Counted from the stretch's first letter, positions 16,763 to 30,684 are shown. The stretch: 64,000 nucleotides of DNA from Bradyrhizobium diazoefficiens (GCF_016612535.1 NZ_JAENXS010000005.1:62001-126000), one strand, 5' to 3'. Notes: generated by a model not told the origin, from the letters alone. Numbers and translations are program-made.

Positions 16763-17185
16763 TCACGCCGCAGCTAGCGACACCTCGAGCTTTCCGGCGA
16801 TGTAGCGCCGTTCCTGGGTCAGGCCGCCGAAGCCATAGGCATCGCCCTTGACCTCGTCGACATGCAGATAGGTCTCGGGATGCAGCGGGCCCAAAATCTC
16901 GGCCATGCGCTTGAACATGGCAGCGAGATAGGCCGCCTTCTCGTCCTTGGTGTTGGTGCCCTCGGTGACATGGATGTCGATCCAGTAGCTCGCGAGCTTT
17001 TGCTCGGCGAGCGACCGGCCGCCGGCGAACCAGTCGCCGGCGTCGACCGATTTCACGATGATGGCGGTGACCTTGGGATCCTTGTGCAGAATCCTGGCGG
17101 TGAGTTCGGACACGGCGTTGGCGATGTCGGCCTTCAGCGACGGCGGCTGGCGAGGCGTGGTGTAGGACACAGTGATCAGGGGCAT
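16763..17185 (-). CDS. Tautomerase-family protein (double-length 4-OT type)
   Basis: The 140 aa protein begins MPLITVSYTTPRQPP, so after Met removal it exposes the N-terminal proline that acts as the general base in 4-oxalocrotonate tautomerase enzymes. At about 140 residues it is twice the 62-residue 4-OT unit, as in the cis-CaaD/MSAD-like and fused groups. It is divergent from a LysR-type regulator with a 113 nt shared promoter, the usual layout when the regulator controls the enzyme. The substrate is unknown. Confidence 0.85.
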   Translation of the reverse strand: MPLITVSYTTPRQPPSLKADIANAVSELTARILHKDPKVTAIIVKSVDAGDWFAGGRSLAEQKLASYWIDIHVTEGTNTKDEKAAYLAAMFKRMAEILGPLHPETYLHVDEVKGDAYGFGGLTQERRYIAGKLEVSLAAA

Positions 17186-17265
17186 TGTCGTTCTCCTCAG
17201 AATGTCGCGCGGGGTTCGTGCGGCGTTGAGCAGAAGCTAGACCTCCCACCGTCATTTTGGTATCT

Positions 17266-17279
17266 TATCTATGTAGATA
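17266..17279. promoter_or_regulatory. Palindrome in the tautomerase/LysR divergent promoter
   Basis: TATCTA-TG-TAGATA is a perfect 6-bp inverted repeat, 19 nt before the LysR start and 80 nt before the tautomerase start. LysR regulators bind dyad T-N11-A sites in such divergent regions, so this is the natural operator candidate. Confidence 0.55.
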
Positions 17280-17298
17280 GCAGTGATAACGATACGTA

Positions 17299-18153
17299 AT
17301 GACAGCCACACTCGATATCGCCACCGTCCAGGCCTTCCTGCTGGTCGCCGACCTCCAGAGCTTTACCCGTGCCGCCGAGGTGCTTGGCACGACGCAGGCC
17401 GCCGTCAGCCTCAAGCTGCAACGGCTGGAGATGCTGCTGGGCAAACGCCTCGTCGAACGCTCGCCGCGCGCGGTCCGGCTCACCACCGAAGGTGCAGCGT
17501 TCCTCGATCGCGCCCGTGCGCTGATCGCGGCGCATGATCGCGCGCTATCTGGTGAGATACCGGCCGCGCAATCGCTTTCGCTCGGCATTTCCGACCACGC
17601 CGCTGGCCCCGAACTGGTGCCGCTGCTCGAACGCCTGCACGCGATTTCGGCAAATCTCACCCTCGCCGTCACCATCGGCTTCTCGCGCGAGATGCAGGAT
17701 GCCTACGACGCGGGCGAGCTGGATGCAGTGATCGTCCGCCAGGAAGGCAGTCGGCGCGGCGGCGAGAAGCTGACCGAGGACGAGTTCGGCTGGTTCGCGT
17801 CGCGACGCTTCACACTGCCCAAGGGCGAAGCACTGCCGCTCGCGACGCTCGCCCCGCCCTGCGGCGTCCGCGCCATTGCCGTGCGCGCGCTCGACAAAGC
17901 CGGCATCACCTGGCGCGAGCGCTTTGTTGGCGGCGGCGTCACGGCGGTGGTCGCAGCCGCGCGCGCCGGACTTGCGATCGCGCCGCTGGCCTGGCGGATC
18001 GCACCGCCCGGGTTGGTCGACATCGGGCCTGCGCACAAGCTGCCAAAGCTCGGTAGCTCCAAGGTGATGCTGCATTCGAAGGTTAGCGATCCGGCCAAGC
18101 TTGCGGCGCTGCGCGCGGTGGCGGCGACGTTTCGAAGTGTAGCCGCCACCTGA
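17299..18153 (+). CDS. LysR-family transcriptional regulator
   Basis: The 284 aa protein has the LysR N-terminal helix-turn-helix (VQAFLLVADLQSFTRAAEVLGTTQAAVSLKLQRLEMLLGKRLVERSPRAVRLT) followed by the two-lobed effector domain (SLGISDHAAGPELVPLL...). Length is slightly below the usual 300. It likely regulates the divergent tautomerase gene and itself. The effector is not deducible. Confidence 0.93.
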   Translation: MTATLDIATVQAFLLVADLQSFTRAAEVLGTTQAAVSLKLQRLEMLLGKRLVERSPRAVRLTTEGAAFLDRARALIAAHDRALSGEIPAAQSLSLGISDHAAGPELVPLLERLHAISANLTLAVTIGFSREMQDAYDAGELDAVIVRQEGSRRGGEKLTEDEFGWFASRRFTLPKGEALPLATLAPPCGVRAIAVRALDKAGITWRERFVGGGVTAVVAAARAGLAIAPLAWRIAPPGLVDIGPAHKLPKLGSSKVMLHSKVSDPAKLAALRAVAATFRSVAAT

Positions 18154-18157
18154 AATC

Positions 18158-18400
18158 TCACAAGATCGCCTCGAACGCGCTGCGCAGCGTCTCGTGGCGG
18201 AACACAAAGCCACGGCTCAGCGCATTGTTCGGCAGCACGCGCTGACCGACGAGCAACAGCTTATCGGCGAAGCCGCCACCTATCCGGCGCAGCAGACCGC
18301 CGGGAATGCGGAACCCCGCGGGCCGGTGCAGGCGGCGGCCGAGCTCCTCGGTGAACTTTGCGTTTGACGAAGATGACCGTCTGTCAAGCCGTTCCTGCAT
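18158..18400 (-). pseudogene. C-terminal remnant of a TIGR01777-type SDR (DUF1731 domain)
   Basis: The frame reads FTEELGRRLHRPAGFRIPG...FADKLLLVGQRVLPNNALSRGFVFRHETLRSAFEAIL and then stops. This is the C-terminal DUF1731-like tail of nucleoside-sugar epimerase-like proteins of about 300 aa or more, with no N-terminal Rossmann domain upstream. What precedes it (to 18,507) is the leader of the kinase gene. It is best read as a truncated, dead gene, perhaps cut off when the kinase region was inserted or rearranged. Confidence 0.6.
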
Positions 18401-18507
18401 TCTGCCTCCGGCCCTGTATACCGTCCAGCTTGGTTGCCTAAGAATCCTTCATCCGGCGGAACCAACGGGACCTTCGAGCGTTTGCTCCGGTCCAGGCGGG
18501 GTTCGGA

Positions 18508-20028
18508 ATGGTTCAAAAGTCTAGTCAACAGAGAGACTTGTTCGAAAGTGAACGCAGTTTCCGGCTGTTGGTTGAAGGGGTTGCCGACTACGCCCTCTAC
18601 ATGCTCGACCCCGCCGGCATCATCACCAGCTGGAATAGCGGCGGCGAGCGCATCAAGGGCTATTCCTCCGCAGAGATCGTCGGCCAGCACTTTTCGCGCT
18701 TCTACACCGAGGTGGACCGGGCCAACGGCAAGCCCGCCCGGGCGCTTGGCATTGCCCGGGACAAGGGCCGCTACGAGGAGGAAGGCTGGCGCGTCCGCAA
18801 GGACGGCACCTTCTTCTGGGCAAGCGTCGTGATCGACCCGATCTTCGAGCACGGCCAGCTCATCGGCTTTGCCAAGATCACGCGCGATATCACCGAGCGG
18901 CGCGACACGCAGCTCAAGCTCGAAGCGATGCAGAAGCAACTCGCCGAGTCCCAGAAATTCGACGCGCTCGGCCAGCTCACGGGCGGGGTCGCCCACGACT
19001 TTAACAACCTCCTGATGATCATCAGCGGCAGCCTCCACATCCTAAAGAGGGGCGCGATCGACGACGCCAAGCTCCAGCGCGCGATTTCCGCGATCGAAAC
19101 CGCGACCAAGCGCGGCGCGGCGCTGACGGGGCAGCTCCTGACCTTCGCGCGGCGGCAGAGCGTCAATCCTCAGGCGATCGATTTCGCTGAGCGTATCGCT
19201 TCGATCCGCGAGGTGCTTGAAGCCGGCGTCGGCAGCTCCGTGCGCCTCGCCTTCGACATCGATCGCGATGTCTGGCCGATCACGACCGACGCTTCCGAAC
19301 TCGAGACGGCCCTGCTCAATCTCGTCATCAACGCCCGCGATGCGATGCCCGATGGCGGCACGGTGACGATCAGCGCACGCAACGTCGTGCTGAACGAGAC
19401 GCTGCTGACTGGCGAGTTCGTCGCGATCGACATCGCCGACACCGGGCTTGGTATCCCCTCCGACGTCGTCGACAAGATTTTCGAGCCGTTCTTCACGACC
19501 AAGCCGATCGGCAAAGGCACGGGTCTCGGCCTGTCGCAGGTGCATGGCTTCGCGCATCAGGCCGGCGGCACCGTGAGGGTCGCAAGCGAGCTCGGCAAGG
19601 GCACGACCTTCACCATTCTGCTGCCGCGCGGAGAGGATGCGCCGGTGCGCGAGGCAACGGAAGCACGGTCGCTCCGCGGCAGCGGCACGGTGCTGCTGGT
19701 CGAGGACAATCCGGAAGTCGCCATTGTCAGCATCGGCCTTCTGGAACAGCTCGGCTACCATGTTCGCCGCGTTCCCGACGCCGAGTCCGCACTGCGCGAA
19801 CTCGAGCACAACGGCGTCGACTTCGTCTTCTCCGACATCGTGATGCCCGGCAAGATGGACGGGCTCACCCTCGCCCATCGTTTGCGCCAGATCCGCCCCG
19901 ACCTGCCGATCCTGCTCGCCACAGGCTACAGCGAAGCCGCGGCCGGCGTCCGCGGCGACTTCCCGATCCTGCGCAAACCGTACGAAATCCACGAGCTCAG
20001 CGAGGCGATCGCGAAGCTGCCGCGGTGA
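18508..20028 (+). CDS. PAS-domain hybrid histidine kinase with C-terminal receiver
   Basis: The 506 aa soluble protein has a PAS domain (residues about 18-130, [26 protein letters not shown]), a HisKA domain with the phospho-acceptor H163 in [11 protein letters not shown], a HATPase domain ([49 protein letters not shown]) and a receiver domain from about residue 391 ([23 protein letters not shown]). No transmembrane segment is seen, so it senses a cytoplasmic signal. There is no partner regulator beside it. The kinase at 24780 is of the same type. Confidence 0.94.
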   Translation: MVQKSSQQRDLFESERSFRLLVEGVADYALYMLDPAGIITSWNSGGERIKGYSSAEIVGQHFSRFYTEVDRANGKPARALGIARDKGRYEEEGWRVRKDGTFFWASVVIDPIFEHGQLIGFAKITRDITERRDTQLKLEAMQKQLAESQKFDALGQLTGGVAHDFNNLLMIISGSLHILKRGAIDDAKLQRAISAIETATKRGAALTGQLLTFARRQSVNPQAIDFAERIASIREVLEAGVGSSVRLAFDIDRDVWPITTDASELETALLNLVINARDAMPDGGTVTISARNVVLNETLLTGEFVAIDIADTGLGIPSDVVDKIFEPFFTTKPIGKGTGLGLSQVHGFAHQAGGTVRVASELGKGTTFTILLPRGEDAPVREATEARSLRGSGTVLLVEDNPEVAIVSIGLLEQLGYHVRRVPDAESALRELEHNGVDFVFSDIVMPGKMDGLTLAHRLRQIRPDLPILLATGYSEAAAGVRGDFPILRKPYEIHELSEAIAKLPR

Positions 20029-20034
20029 ATACCT

Positions 20035-20334
20035 CTACACCGTTGGCAGCACCGAAAACGCTTCCCCTGCCCTGCGCAGGTTCAGCTCGTCCGCACTCGC
20101 CGTCTCGCTGGTGACGCTGTCGACGCGCGACGACGGCGGTCCGTGGCGACACAGTGCGACCATATCGGCGACGTGCTTCGGCGTGCCGGCGAACAACGCT
20201 TCCACGCTGCCGTCGCGGCGGTTGCGGACCCAGCCTTCGAGGCCGCTTGCGGTGGCCTGGTATTCGACCCAGGCCCGGTAGCCGACGCCCTGGACGCGGC
20301 CGCGGATCATGACCTGGAGGATCGCCCGGCTCAT
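20035..20334 (-). CDS. acyP: Acylphosphatase
   Basis: The 99 aa protein matches acylphosphatase from end to end: [23 protein letters not shown] with the phosphate-binding arginine R20, and [17 protein letters not shown] with catalytic N38. It hydrolyses acyl phosphates such as acetyl phosphate or carbamoyl phosphate. Its start overlaps the stop of the PEP mutase-family gene by four bases, so the two are translationally coupled. Confidence 0.94.
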   Translation of the reverse strand: MSRAILQVMIRGRVQGVGYRAWVEYQATASGLEGWVRNRRDGSVEALFAGTPKHVADMVALCRHGPPSSRVDSVTSETASADELNLRRAGEAFSVLPTV

Positions 20335-21197
20335 GTCTTCAGCCCGAGAAGATCGGCACTGCGCGCCTTGACCTCGGCCTCGCGCATGACGCGGCCCGTC
20401 AGTTCCGCAGACGGCAACCCCTTGAGCGCTTTCGGCGCCGTGCCCTCGCGCAACGCTTTCTGGGTCTCGTACACGGCCTGCGTAGCGGCCGCGATCGGCG
20501 CGTGGCCCTGGAGCGCGATGCGTACGCGCTGGCCCGCGAGATAGTCGATCGCGTTCAATTCGTCCGGCGCGCCACCGAGAACGATCGGAAGACGCGTCGC
20601 GGATACAATGGCCTCGAGCTCCGCGCGCGACTTGATGCCGGTGAAGAACAACGCATCGACGCCGGCGGCCTCGTAGGCCCTGGCGCGGCGGATCGCGTCC
20701 TCGAGCGAAGTGATCGAGGCGGCGCCGGTGCGGCCCATGATGACAAGCGAGGGATCGCCGCGGCCGTCGAGCGCGGCCTTGATCTTGCCGACGCCCTCCT
20801 CCAGCGAGATCAGCTGCGCCTTCGCTTCGCCAAACGCGGCGGGCAGCAGCGTGTCCTCGATGGTGAGGCCGGCGGCACCCGCCGTCTCCAGCTCCTGCAC
20901 CGTGCGGCGCACGTTGAGCGCATTGCCATAGCCGTGATCGGCATCGACCAGCACCGGCAGGCTTGCGGCGCGCGACATCCGCCGCATCTGCTCGGCAAGC
21001 TCGGAGAGCGTGATCAGCGTGATGTCGGGATCGCCGAGCACGGCGAGCGAGGCGACCGACCCGCCGAACATGCCGAGGGGAAAGCCGAGGTCCTCGGCGA
21101 TGCGGATCGAGATCGCGTCATAGACCGAGCCGGGATGGACGCAGGCTGAGCCCGATAGAATGGAGCGCAGTTTCTCGCGGCGGGAACGAAAGGCCAT
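20331..21197 (-). CDS. Isocitrate lyase/PEP mutase-family enzyme (oxaloacetate decarboxylase-like)
   Basis: The 288 aa TIM-barrel protein has the superfamily's [20 protein letters not shown] opening, the metal site [13 protein letters not shown] and the [11 protein letters not shown] loop. The lyase cysteine motif KKCGH is missing; at that place it reads [13 protein letters not shown]. This fits the oxaloacetate decarboxylase-like or carboxyphosphonoenolpyruvate-type branches rather than methylisocitrate lyase. It overlaps acyP. The exact reaction is unsure. Confidence 0.85.
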   Translation of the reverse strand: MAFRSRREKLRSILSGSACVHPGSVYDAISIRIAEDLGFPLGMFGGSVASLAVLGDPDITLITLSELAEQMRRMSRAASLPVLVDADHGYGNALNVRRTVQELETAGAAGLTIEDTLLPAAFGEAKAQLISLEEGVGKIKAALDGRGDPSLVIMGRTGAASITSLEDAIRRARAYEAAGVDALFFTGIKSRAELEAIVSATRLPIVLGGAPDELNAIDYLAGQRVRIALQGHAPIAAATQAVYETQKALREGTAPKALKGLPSAELTGRVMREAEVKARSADLLGLKT

Positions 21198-21277
21198 GGT
21201 GCCCTCTCAACTGTTGCGACGCAGCCGCAGCATACTCCAGCGTTGGTGGGCCCCGGTTAGGGCCCCGCTCACACGCG

Positions 21278-23293
<2,016 letters not shown>

Positions 23294-23480
23294 GCTTTTC
23301 TTGAATCTCGACCTTGGGCGGGACCCTTCCCCTTAGCCGTTCGGACCTATCGGGGACGGGCCGTGTGGCACCCGTGGTACATCAAAATGGGCCGGAGGCA
23401 ACGGTCTAAATCCGGCCCTTCCGGCGTACCAGCGCAAGACCGAAATGAACGTGGACGGGCTTGGCCCGCCCTCGGGCAAC

Positions 23481-24572
23481 CTACGGCCTGGCCTTGGACT
23501 CGGACCTGGACTCGGACTTGGCCACGTCCCGGACCAGGCCGTGAATGAAGTCAAGTTTGGCGACCACCGCCGGCGACAGGATGAAGGGATAGAGGTCGCG
23601 CATCCCCATGGCGCGGTTGACGCTGTTCATGGCGAAGGCGAAAGGCAGCCATGCGTCGATGAGCGCCCGGATGTCCCTGGCCTCGTAGGGGTTGAAACGG
23701 ATGCGTGCCGTCAACTCCCCGTCGCGGTCGACCTTGGGCCGCACCTCCATGCCGAACTCCGAGGCCATCTCCAGCGTATCGACGATATGGAGATAGTGCG
23801 CCCAGGTTTCGGCAAAATCCTCCCAGGGGTGCGTGGTCGCATAGGCCGACACGTAATTCTGCTGCCAGTCCGGCGGTGCGCCGTCGGCGTAGTGGCGCTG
23901 CAGCGCCTGGCCGTAGTCCACGGAATCATCGCCGAATACAGCACGGCATTCCTCCAGCTTGCCGCCATCGCGCACCAGCACATCCCAGAAATAGTGGCCG
24001 ACCTCATGTCGGAAATGCCCGAGCAGCGTCCGGTACGGCTCGCCCATCTCCAGCCTGCGCCGCTCGCGCTCGATGCCGTCAGTTTCGGTGAGCGCGATCG
24101 TGATCAGGCCGTTGTCATGGCCGGTCAATATCTTCTGCCCGCTATTCGGATCGTCGGCGAGGAAATTGAAGATCAGCCCGTGCTCGGGATTGTCCTGCCG
24201 GTTTTGCAGCGGCAGTTGCCAGCGGATCAGGGAATAGAACAGCCGGTGTTTTGCCACCTCCAGGGCGCGCCAGCCTGCGAGCTGCGCGGGATCGGAGAGA
24301 TCGGGCACGATGCCGTTATGGCGGCAGGCGCGGCAATAGCCGGTGGTATCGCTCGCATCCGTCAGCCAGTTGCATGCGTCATATTCGGCATTGCGGCAGA
24401 GCATCCGCCCTGTGCCCTTGTCGGCGAGCGTGGTCCAGGTCGCGCCGTCAGGCTCGATCGCCGACATCGTCTCCTTCTCCGGCAGGAACGCGACCCGGTG
24501 TCCGCAACGTTCGCAGGCGCGGTTCTCGAAATAGAGCACGTTGCGGCAGGCCTGACAGACAAAGAGCTTCAA
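23481..24572 (-). CDS. Putative zinc-binding metallopeptidase with N-terminal zinc ribbon
   Basis: The 363 aa protein starts with a zinc ribbon (VCQACRNVLYFENRACERCGH; C6, C9, C20, C23), has a second Cys pair region near residues 59-83, and contains the metalloprotease motif HEVGH (H189, E190, H193) in GHFRHEVGHYFWDVLV. It matches the widespread uncharacterised putative zinc-binding metallopeptidase family. A downstream SYATTHPWEDFAETWAHYLH segment supplies the likely third zinc ligand. The C-terminal tail ends in a short Ser-Glu-Ser-Lys repeat. Confidence 0.85.
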   Translation of the reverse strand: MKLFVCQACRNVLYFENRACERCGHRVAFLPEKETMSAIEPDGATWTTLADKGTGRMLCRNAEYDACNWLTDASDTTGYCRACRHNGIVPDLSDPAQLAGWRALEVAKHRLFYSLIRWQLPLQNRQDNPEHGLIFNFLADDPNSGQKILTGHDNGLITIALTETDGIERERRRLEMGEPYRTLLGHFRHEVGHYFWDVLVRDGGKLEECRAVFGDDSVDYGQALQRHYADGAPPDWQQNYVSAYATTHPWEDFAETWAHYLHIVDTLEMASEFGMEVRPKVDRDGELTARIRFNPYEARDIRALIDAWLPFAFAMNSVNRAMGMRDLYPFILSPAVVAKLDFIHGLVRDVAKSESRSESKARP

Positions 24573-24779
24573 GATTTAGCCTCTTGGGAAAGGGAGTTTT
24601 ACGAATAACAGTTGTGGTGCCTCGCAGATACGCCGCCGACGGCTCATCGTTCCAATGTGCGGAACAAATAGCCGGACCCCGCGTCCGTCGCCACACGCCG
24701 TTAAGCGGGGCGTTTCCTAATCTATTCCCTTTTGAGCAATGGCTATCACGCTTTGTCTGTGTGAATATCGGCCCGGCAC

Positions 24780-27257
24780 GTGCGCTTCCGCATCACAACG
24801 GCCGACGCCTTGAACGATCCTACGCCCGAAACCACAGCCGCCGAAAAGCTGCGCCAGCATCTCGAAGAGATCGCGCGCGAGCGCGACGATGCCTATCGCG
24901 CCCTCCAGGAGCGCGAGGCCGAGCTCGCGCGCATCCAGCGCATCGCTGGCGTCGGAGGCCTCGAGATTGATTTCCGCGACGGCGTGAAGAACCGGCGCAC
25001 CCCCGAATATCTCCTGATCCACGGCCTGCCACCGACTGCCGCGAACGAGAGCTACGACGACTGGATTGGCCGCGTTCATCCCGAAGATCGCGAACGGACG
25101 GTCCGCCATCTCTTCGACACCCTCAAGGGCGACGGCAAGGACTATGCGGATCGCTACCGCATCATCCGCCCCAATGACGGCGAGATGCGCTGGATCCGCG
25201 TCGTCGGCAAAATCGAGCGCGATGCGGGCGGCCGCGCGGTACGGCTGGTCGGCGCCGACCTCGACGTCACCGACCAGATGCTGGCGCAGGCCACGCTGCG
25301 CGAGAGCGAGGAGCGGTTTCGGCTGATCGCCGACAGCGCGCCGGTGCCGATATGGGTGACGAAGCTCGATCGCACGCGCTCCTTCGCCAACCAGGCCTAT
25401 GTCGACTTCGTCGGCTTGCCTTACGACCAGGCCATCGCCTTCGACTGGCGCAAGGTGCTGCATCCCGACGACCTGCCGCATGTGTTGCAGCAATCGGTCC
25501 AGGGCGAGGCGTCGCTCAAACCGTTCGTACTGGAGGCCCGCTACAAGGACGCCCGTGGCGACTGGCGCTGGCTGCGCTCGGAATCGCAGCCGCGCTGGGA
25601 TCCGACCGGCAAACATATCGGCTTCATCGGCGTCGCCCATGACATCACCGTTGCCAAGCGGGCCGAAATCGAGCTCAGGCAGCTCAACGAGACGCTGGAA
25701 GAGCGCATCGTCGAGCGCACCGCCGAGCTCGAGGCCAACGAGGCGCGGCTGCGCGCGATCCTTGGGACCAGCAACCAGTATCAGGGCTTGGTCAACCTCG
25801 AAGGCGAGCTGCTCTACGCCAACAAGACCGCGCTCGACGGCATCCGCGCCGAGGCGAACGACATCATCGGAAAACCGTTCTGGGACACCCCCTGGTTCAG
25901 CACCACCGAAGGCGTGAGCGCCGCGGTGCGCGAAGCCTTCGACACCGTCCTCAAGGGCGAAGCGGTGCGGATGGAGATGCGGCTGCGCCTGCCCATCGGC
26001 GAACGCGATTTCGAGTTCGGCATGCGCCCCGTGCTCGACCGCCACGGCAACATCACCGGCGCGGTACCCGAGGCCGTCGACATCACCGAGCGGCGCCGCG
26101 GCGAAGAGGCACTGCGGCAGTCGCAGAAGATGGAGGCGATCGGCCAGCTCACCGGCGGCGTCGCTCACGATTTCAACAACCTCCTCACCATCATCCGCTC
26201 GGCGACCGACTTCCTGCGCCGCCGCGAGCTGCCGGAGGAGCGCCGCCGCCGCTATGTCGATGCGATCTCGGATACCGTCGAGCGCGCCTCCAAGCTGACG
26301 GCGCAGCTACTGGCTTTCGCGCGCCGGCAACCGCTGAAGCCGCAGATCTTCAACGTCGGCAGCCAGGTCGAGAACGTGGCGCAGCTGGTCCGGCCGCTGG
26401 TCGGCGGCCGTATCGAGATCGCGGTGGATGTCCACGATGCCGGCTGCTTTACGGTCGCCGACATCGCGCAATTCGAGACCGCGCTGATCAACCTCGCGAT
26501 CAACGCCCGCGATGCCATGGACGGCGAAGGCCATCTCACCATCGCGGTGCGCAAGGTCGAGGGCATTCCAAGCCTGCGCGCGCAGTCGGCACGCGGCGGC
26601 GATTACGTCGCGATCTCCGTCGCCGACACCGGCAGCGGCATCGCGGCGGAACACCTCGACTCCATCTTCGAGCCGTTCTTCACCACCAAGGAAGTCGGCA
26701 AGGGCACGGGCCTTGGCCTGAGCCAGGCGTTTGGCTTCGCAAAGCAGTCCGAGGGCGACATCGCGGTAACGAGCACGCCCGCACAAGGCGCGACCTTCAC
26801 CATCTATCTGCCGCAGGCGCAAAGCCCGGCGGCCGAGAAGGAAGCCGCGGCCTTGACCCACGAGGGCGCCACCACCGGGCGCGGCTATCGCGTGCTGGTC
26901 GTCGAGGACAATGACGATGTCGGTCAGTTCTCGACCGAACTCCTGGAGGATCTCGGCTATGTCGTCCGTCGTGTCGCCAACGCCAACGCCGCGCTCGCCA
27001 TCCTCGGCGAAAACGAATTCGCCGTCGACCTCGTGTTCTCCGACGTCATCATGCCCGGCATGAACGGCGTCGAGCTCGCCGGCATCATCCGCGAGCGCTA
27101 TCCGGGGCTGCCGGTGGTGCTCACGAGCGGCTACAGCAACGTGCTCGCCGAAAACGCCCATCGCGGCTTCGAGCTGATCCAGAAGCCGTATTCGGTGGAG
27201 TCGCTGTCACGGATATTGCGCAAGGCGATCACGGAGAAGCTGTCGGTGGCACGGTGA
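24780..27257 (+). CDS. Multi-PAS hybrid histidine kinase with C-terminal receiver
   Basis: The 825 aa cytoplasmic protein has an N-terminal coiled coil (AEKLRQHLEEIARERDDAYRALQEREAEL), three PAS/PAC domains (about 60-160, 175-290, 315-440), a HisKA domain with H463 in [14 protein letters not shown], a HATPase domain ([27 protein letters not shown]) and a receiver domain (RVLVVEDNDDVGQF, LVFSDVIMPGMNG). The GTG at 24780 is the longest start; a TTG at 24810 giving L/M-NDPTPETTAAEKL is also plausible. There is no cognate regulator next to it. Residues 290-315 form a linker helix typical of PAS-PAS signal transfer. Confidence 0.93.
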   Translation: MRFRITTADALNDPTPETTAAEKLRQHLEEIARERDDAYRALQEREAELARIQRIAGVGGLEIDFRDGVKNRRTPEYLLIHGLPPTAANESYDDWIGRVHPEDRERTVRHLFDTLKGDGKDYADRYRIIRPNDGEMRWIRVVGKIERDAGGRAVRLVGADLDVTDQMLAQATLRESEERFRLIADSAPVPIWVTKLDRTRSFANQAYVDFVGLPYDQAIAFDWRKVLHPDDLPHVLQQSVQGEASLKPFVLEARYKDARGDWRWLRSESQPRWDPTGKHIGFIGVAHDITVAKRAEIELRQLNETLEERIVERTAELEANEARLRAILGTSNQYQGLVNLEGELLYANKTALDGIRAEANDIIGKPFWDTPWFSTTEGVSAAVREAFDTVLKGEAVRMEMRLRLPIGERDFEFGMRPVLDRHGNITGAVPEAVDITERRRGEEALRQSQKMEAIGQLTGGVAHDFNNLLTIIRSATDFLRRRELPEERRRRYVDAISDTVERASKLTAQLLAFARRQPLKPQIFNVGSQVENVAQLVRPLVGGRIEIAVDVHDAGCFTVADIAQFETALINLAINARDAMDGEGHLTIAVRKVEGIPSLRAQSARGGDYVAISVADTGSGIAAEHLDSIFEPFFTTKEVGKGTGLGLSQAFGFAKQSEGDIAVTSTPAQGATFTIYLPQAQSPAAEKEAAALTHEGATTGRGYRVLVVEDNDDVGQFSTELLEDLGYVVRRVANANAALAILGENEFAVDLVFSDVIMPGMNGVELAGIIRERYPGLPVVLTSGYSNVLAENAHRGFELIQKPYSVESLSRILRKAITEKLSVAR

Positions 27258-27299
27258 TGTTCGTCGTCCTCCATGACAACTTGACCCCTTAGGTAGCCC

Positions 27300-27740
27300 A
27301 TGAAACCCGCCCTCTTCTCCGCCTGGCAGACCTGGGCGTTGCTCTCAGCCTGCTTCGCCGCGCTGACCGCGATATTCGCCAAGGTCGGCGTCGAGAACAT
27401 CAATCCGGATCTCGCCACCTTCATCCGAACCATTGTGGTGCTGCTCGCCTTCTCGGTGCTGCTGTTCTTCACGGGACAGTTCGCGGTGCCTTCGGCGGTC
27501 TCGTCAAAGACCTGGCTATTCCTGATCCTCTCGGGATTTGCGACCGGCGCGTCATGGCTATGCTATTTTCGCGCCCTGAAGCTCGGCCCCGCCACGCTGG
27601 TGGCGCCGATCGACAAGCTCAGCGTCGTGCTGGTGGCCCTGTTCGCTTTCGCCTTTCTTGGCGAGCGCCCGACCGCCCAGGGCTGGCTCGGCATCGCCAT
27701 GATCGGCGCCGGCGCGGTGCTGCTGGCGGTGAAGTTTTGA
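27300..27740 (+). CDS. EamA-type drug/metabolite transporter, half-size
   Basis: The 146 aa protein contains about four to five hydrophobic helices and the EamA signatures WTLLSACFAALTAIFAKVGVENINPDLATFIRT-like opening, FLILSGFATGASWLCYFRALKLGPATLVAPIDKLSVVLVALFAFAFLGERP. It corresponds to one EamA repeat, whereas most DMT transporters hold two; it probably works as a dimer. It is 32 nt upstream of the kinase gene at 27773 and could be cotranscribed. Confidence 0.88.
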   Translation: MKPALFSAWQTWALLSACFAALTAIFAKVGVENINPDLATFIRTIVVLLAFSVLLFFTGQFAVPSAVSSKTWLFLILSGFATGASWLCYFRALKLGPATLVAPIDKLSVVLVALFAFAFLGERPTAQGWLGIAMIGAGAVLLAVKF

Positions 27741-27772
27741 AACACTGATCCCGGAGACACTCGTTCTCAAGC

Positions 27773-29211
27773 ATGCACTCGCTCCGCTCCCGATTGCTGG
27801 CGCTTTGGATCATGCTGGTCGTCTCCGGCCTTGCTACCGGCTACCTGCTGTTCGAATCGTTCCAGCAGACTTCCAATGCGCGGCTGGCCCGCTCCGAGGA
27901 GCTGGTCGCCCGCGCCTGCCGCGAGCTCGCCGATCGCTACCAGCTCTTCGTCGCCGCTTGGCACGGGGCTCCGATCGATGATCAGCTCAGACAGCAACTG
28001 ACGGCCGTCACGCAAACGGCGCTTGCGGTCACGAATGGCGTCGAAGGCGGGATATGGAAGGCCGACCACGGCTCGCTCGCCTATGCGTTTCCCACCTATG
28101 AAGGCACGGGACCGAAGACCGATCTTCCCGCAGCCGAGCTGAAAACCATCCGCGAGGTCAATGCCGAAGCGCTCCGATCCGGCCGCGCGGCATCGATCAG
28201 GCAGCCCGGCCGGTCGCAAGTTCTGATCGTCCACGCCTGTCCCTTGCGCGGGCCCCTGCCGGGGATCACCGGATGGACTATGACACGTGCCTTCACCGCA
28301 GAAGGCCCGGCGTATAATCAGCTGCTTGCCGGCCTCATCTTGCTTGCATTGACCATCTTCGGTTCGGCGGCGTGGCTCGCGCGCGTCTTGTATGTCTGGT
28401 CGCGCAAGATCGATCAGATCGAAACTGCACTGGATGACCGCAAGAACGGACTGGTCGATCTGCCGAAAATTGCGCCCACCGGCGCGCCCGAGCTCGACCG
28501 CCTGGTCGATGCGCTCAACAGCACCGGCGAGCGGCTGTCGGCGGAGCGTCGCCGCGCCGCCGCTGCCGAGCGGTTGGCGGCGCTCGGCCGCATGTCGGCG
28601 GGACTCGCGCACGAAATCCGCAATCCGATCGCCGCAATGCGGCTAAAGGCCGAGAACGCCTTGGCCGCGACCGACGGATCGCGCAGCTCGGCAGCTTTGA
28701 ACACGATTCTCCAGCAGGTGGACCGGCTGGATGCGTTGTTGCGCGACCTTCTGGAAATGACCCAGGCGCGCGATCCGAAATTCTCGGAGGTCGATCTTGC
28801 GGCTTTTCTCGCCCGCACCGTCGAGACCCATCGCGAGCTTGCAGCGGCGAGGGGCATCATCCTGACCGCCGGAACCGGGCCCGCGTTCGCGCAGTTACCG
28901 AAGTTCGATCCATCCCAGATGCAACGGGCCATGGACAATTTGATCATCAACGCCCTTCAAAACACACCTGCCGGCGGCGCGATTGCCGTCGAGGCACACC
29001 GGAAAAATGACATGTTGCTGTTGCGCGTGGCCGACACCGGTCCCGGAATTGCCGCAGAGCTGCGCGAACGGCTGTTCGAACCCTTCGTCACCGGCCGCGC
29101 CGACGGCACCGGTCTTGGTCTCGCCATCGTTCGCGAGATCGCACGACATCATCATGGCGACGTCCGCCTGCTCGAGGCCGCCGGCGGCGCAGTATTCGAG
29201 ATCGAGGTCCC

Positions 29212-29227
<16 letters not shown>
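27773..29227 (+). CDS. Membrane sensor histidine kinase, NtrB/DctB-like
   Basis: The 484 aa protein has an N-terminal transmembrane helix (LLALWIMLVVSGLATGYLLF), a periplasmic region to about residue 180, a second helix (LLAGLILLALTIFGSAAWLARVL), a HAMP-like linker, a HisKA domain with H280 in GLAHEIRNPIAAMR and a HATPase domain (DTGPGIAAELRERLFEPFVTGRADGTGLGLAIVREIARHHHG). It overlaps the sigma-54 regulator gene by 16 nt, so the two form one two-component system. The periplasmic domain gives no sign of the ligand. Confidence 0.93.
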
Positions 29228-30573
<1,346 letters not shown>

Positions 30574-30621
30574 CATCGGCCTCTTCGGCGAATTTCTCTT
30601 TCGAAACAGCGATTATCCGGC

Positions 30622-30637
30622 TGGCACGTCGCTTGCT
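30622..30637 (+). promoter_or_regulatory. Sigma-54 (-24/-12) promoter
   Basis: The sequence TGGCAC-N5-TTGCT matches the RpoN consensus (TGGCAC-N5-TTGCA/T) at every fixed position, with the GG and GC dinucleotides 10 bases apart. It lies 48 nt upstream of the ATG at 30685 and just after the gene for a sigma-54 activator. Confidence 0.85.
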
Positions 30638-30684
30638 GAAGTCATCGCACGCGACAACGTCGCGAAATCGAAAGGAGATGTTCC

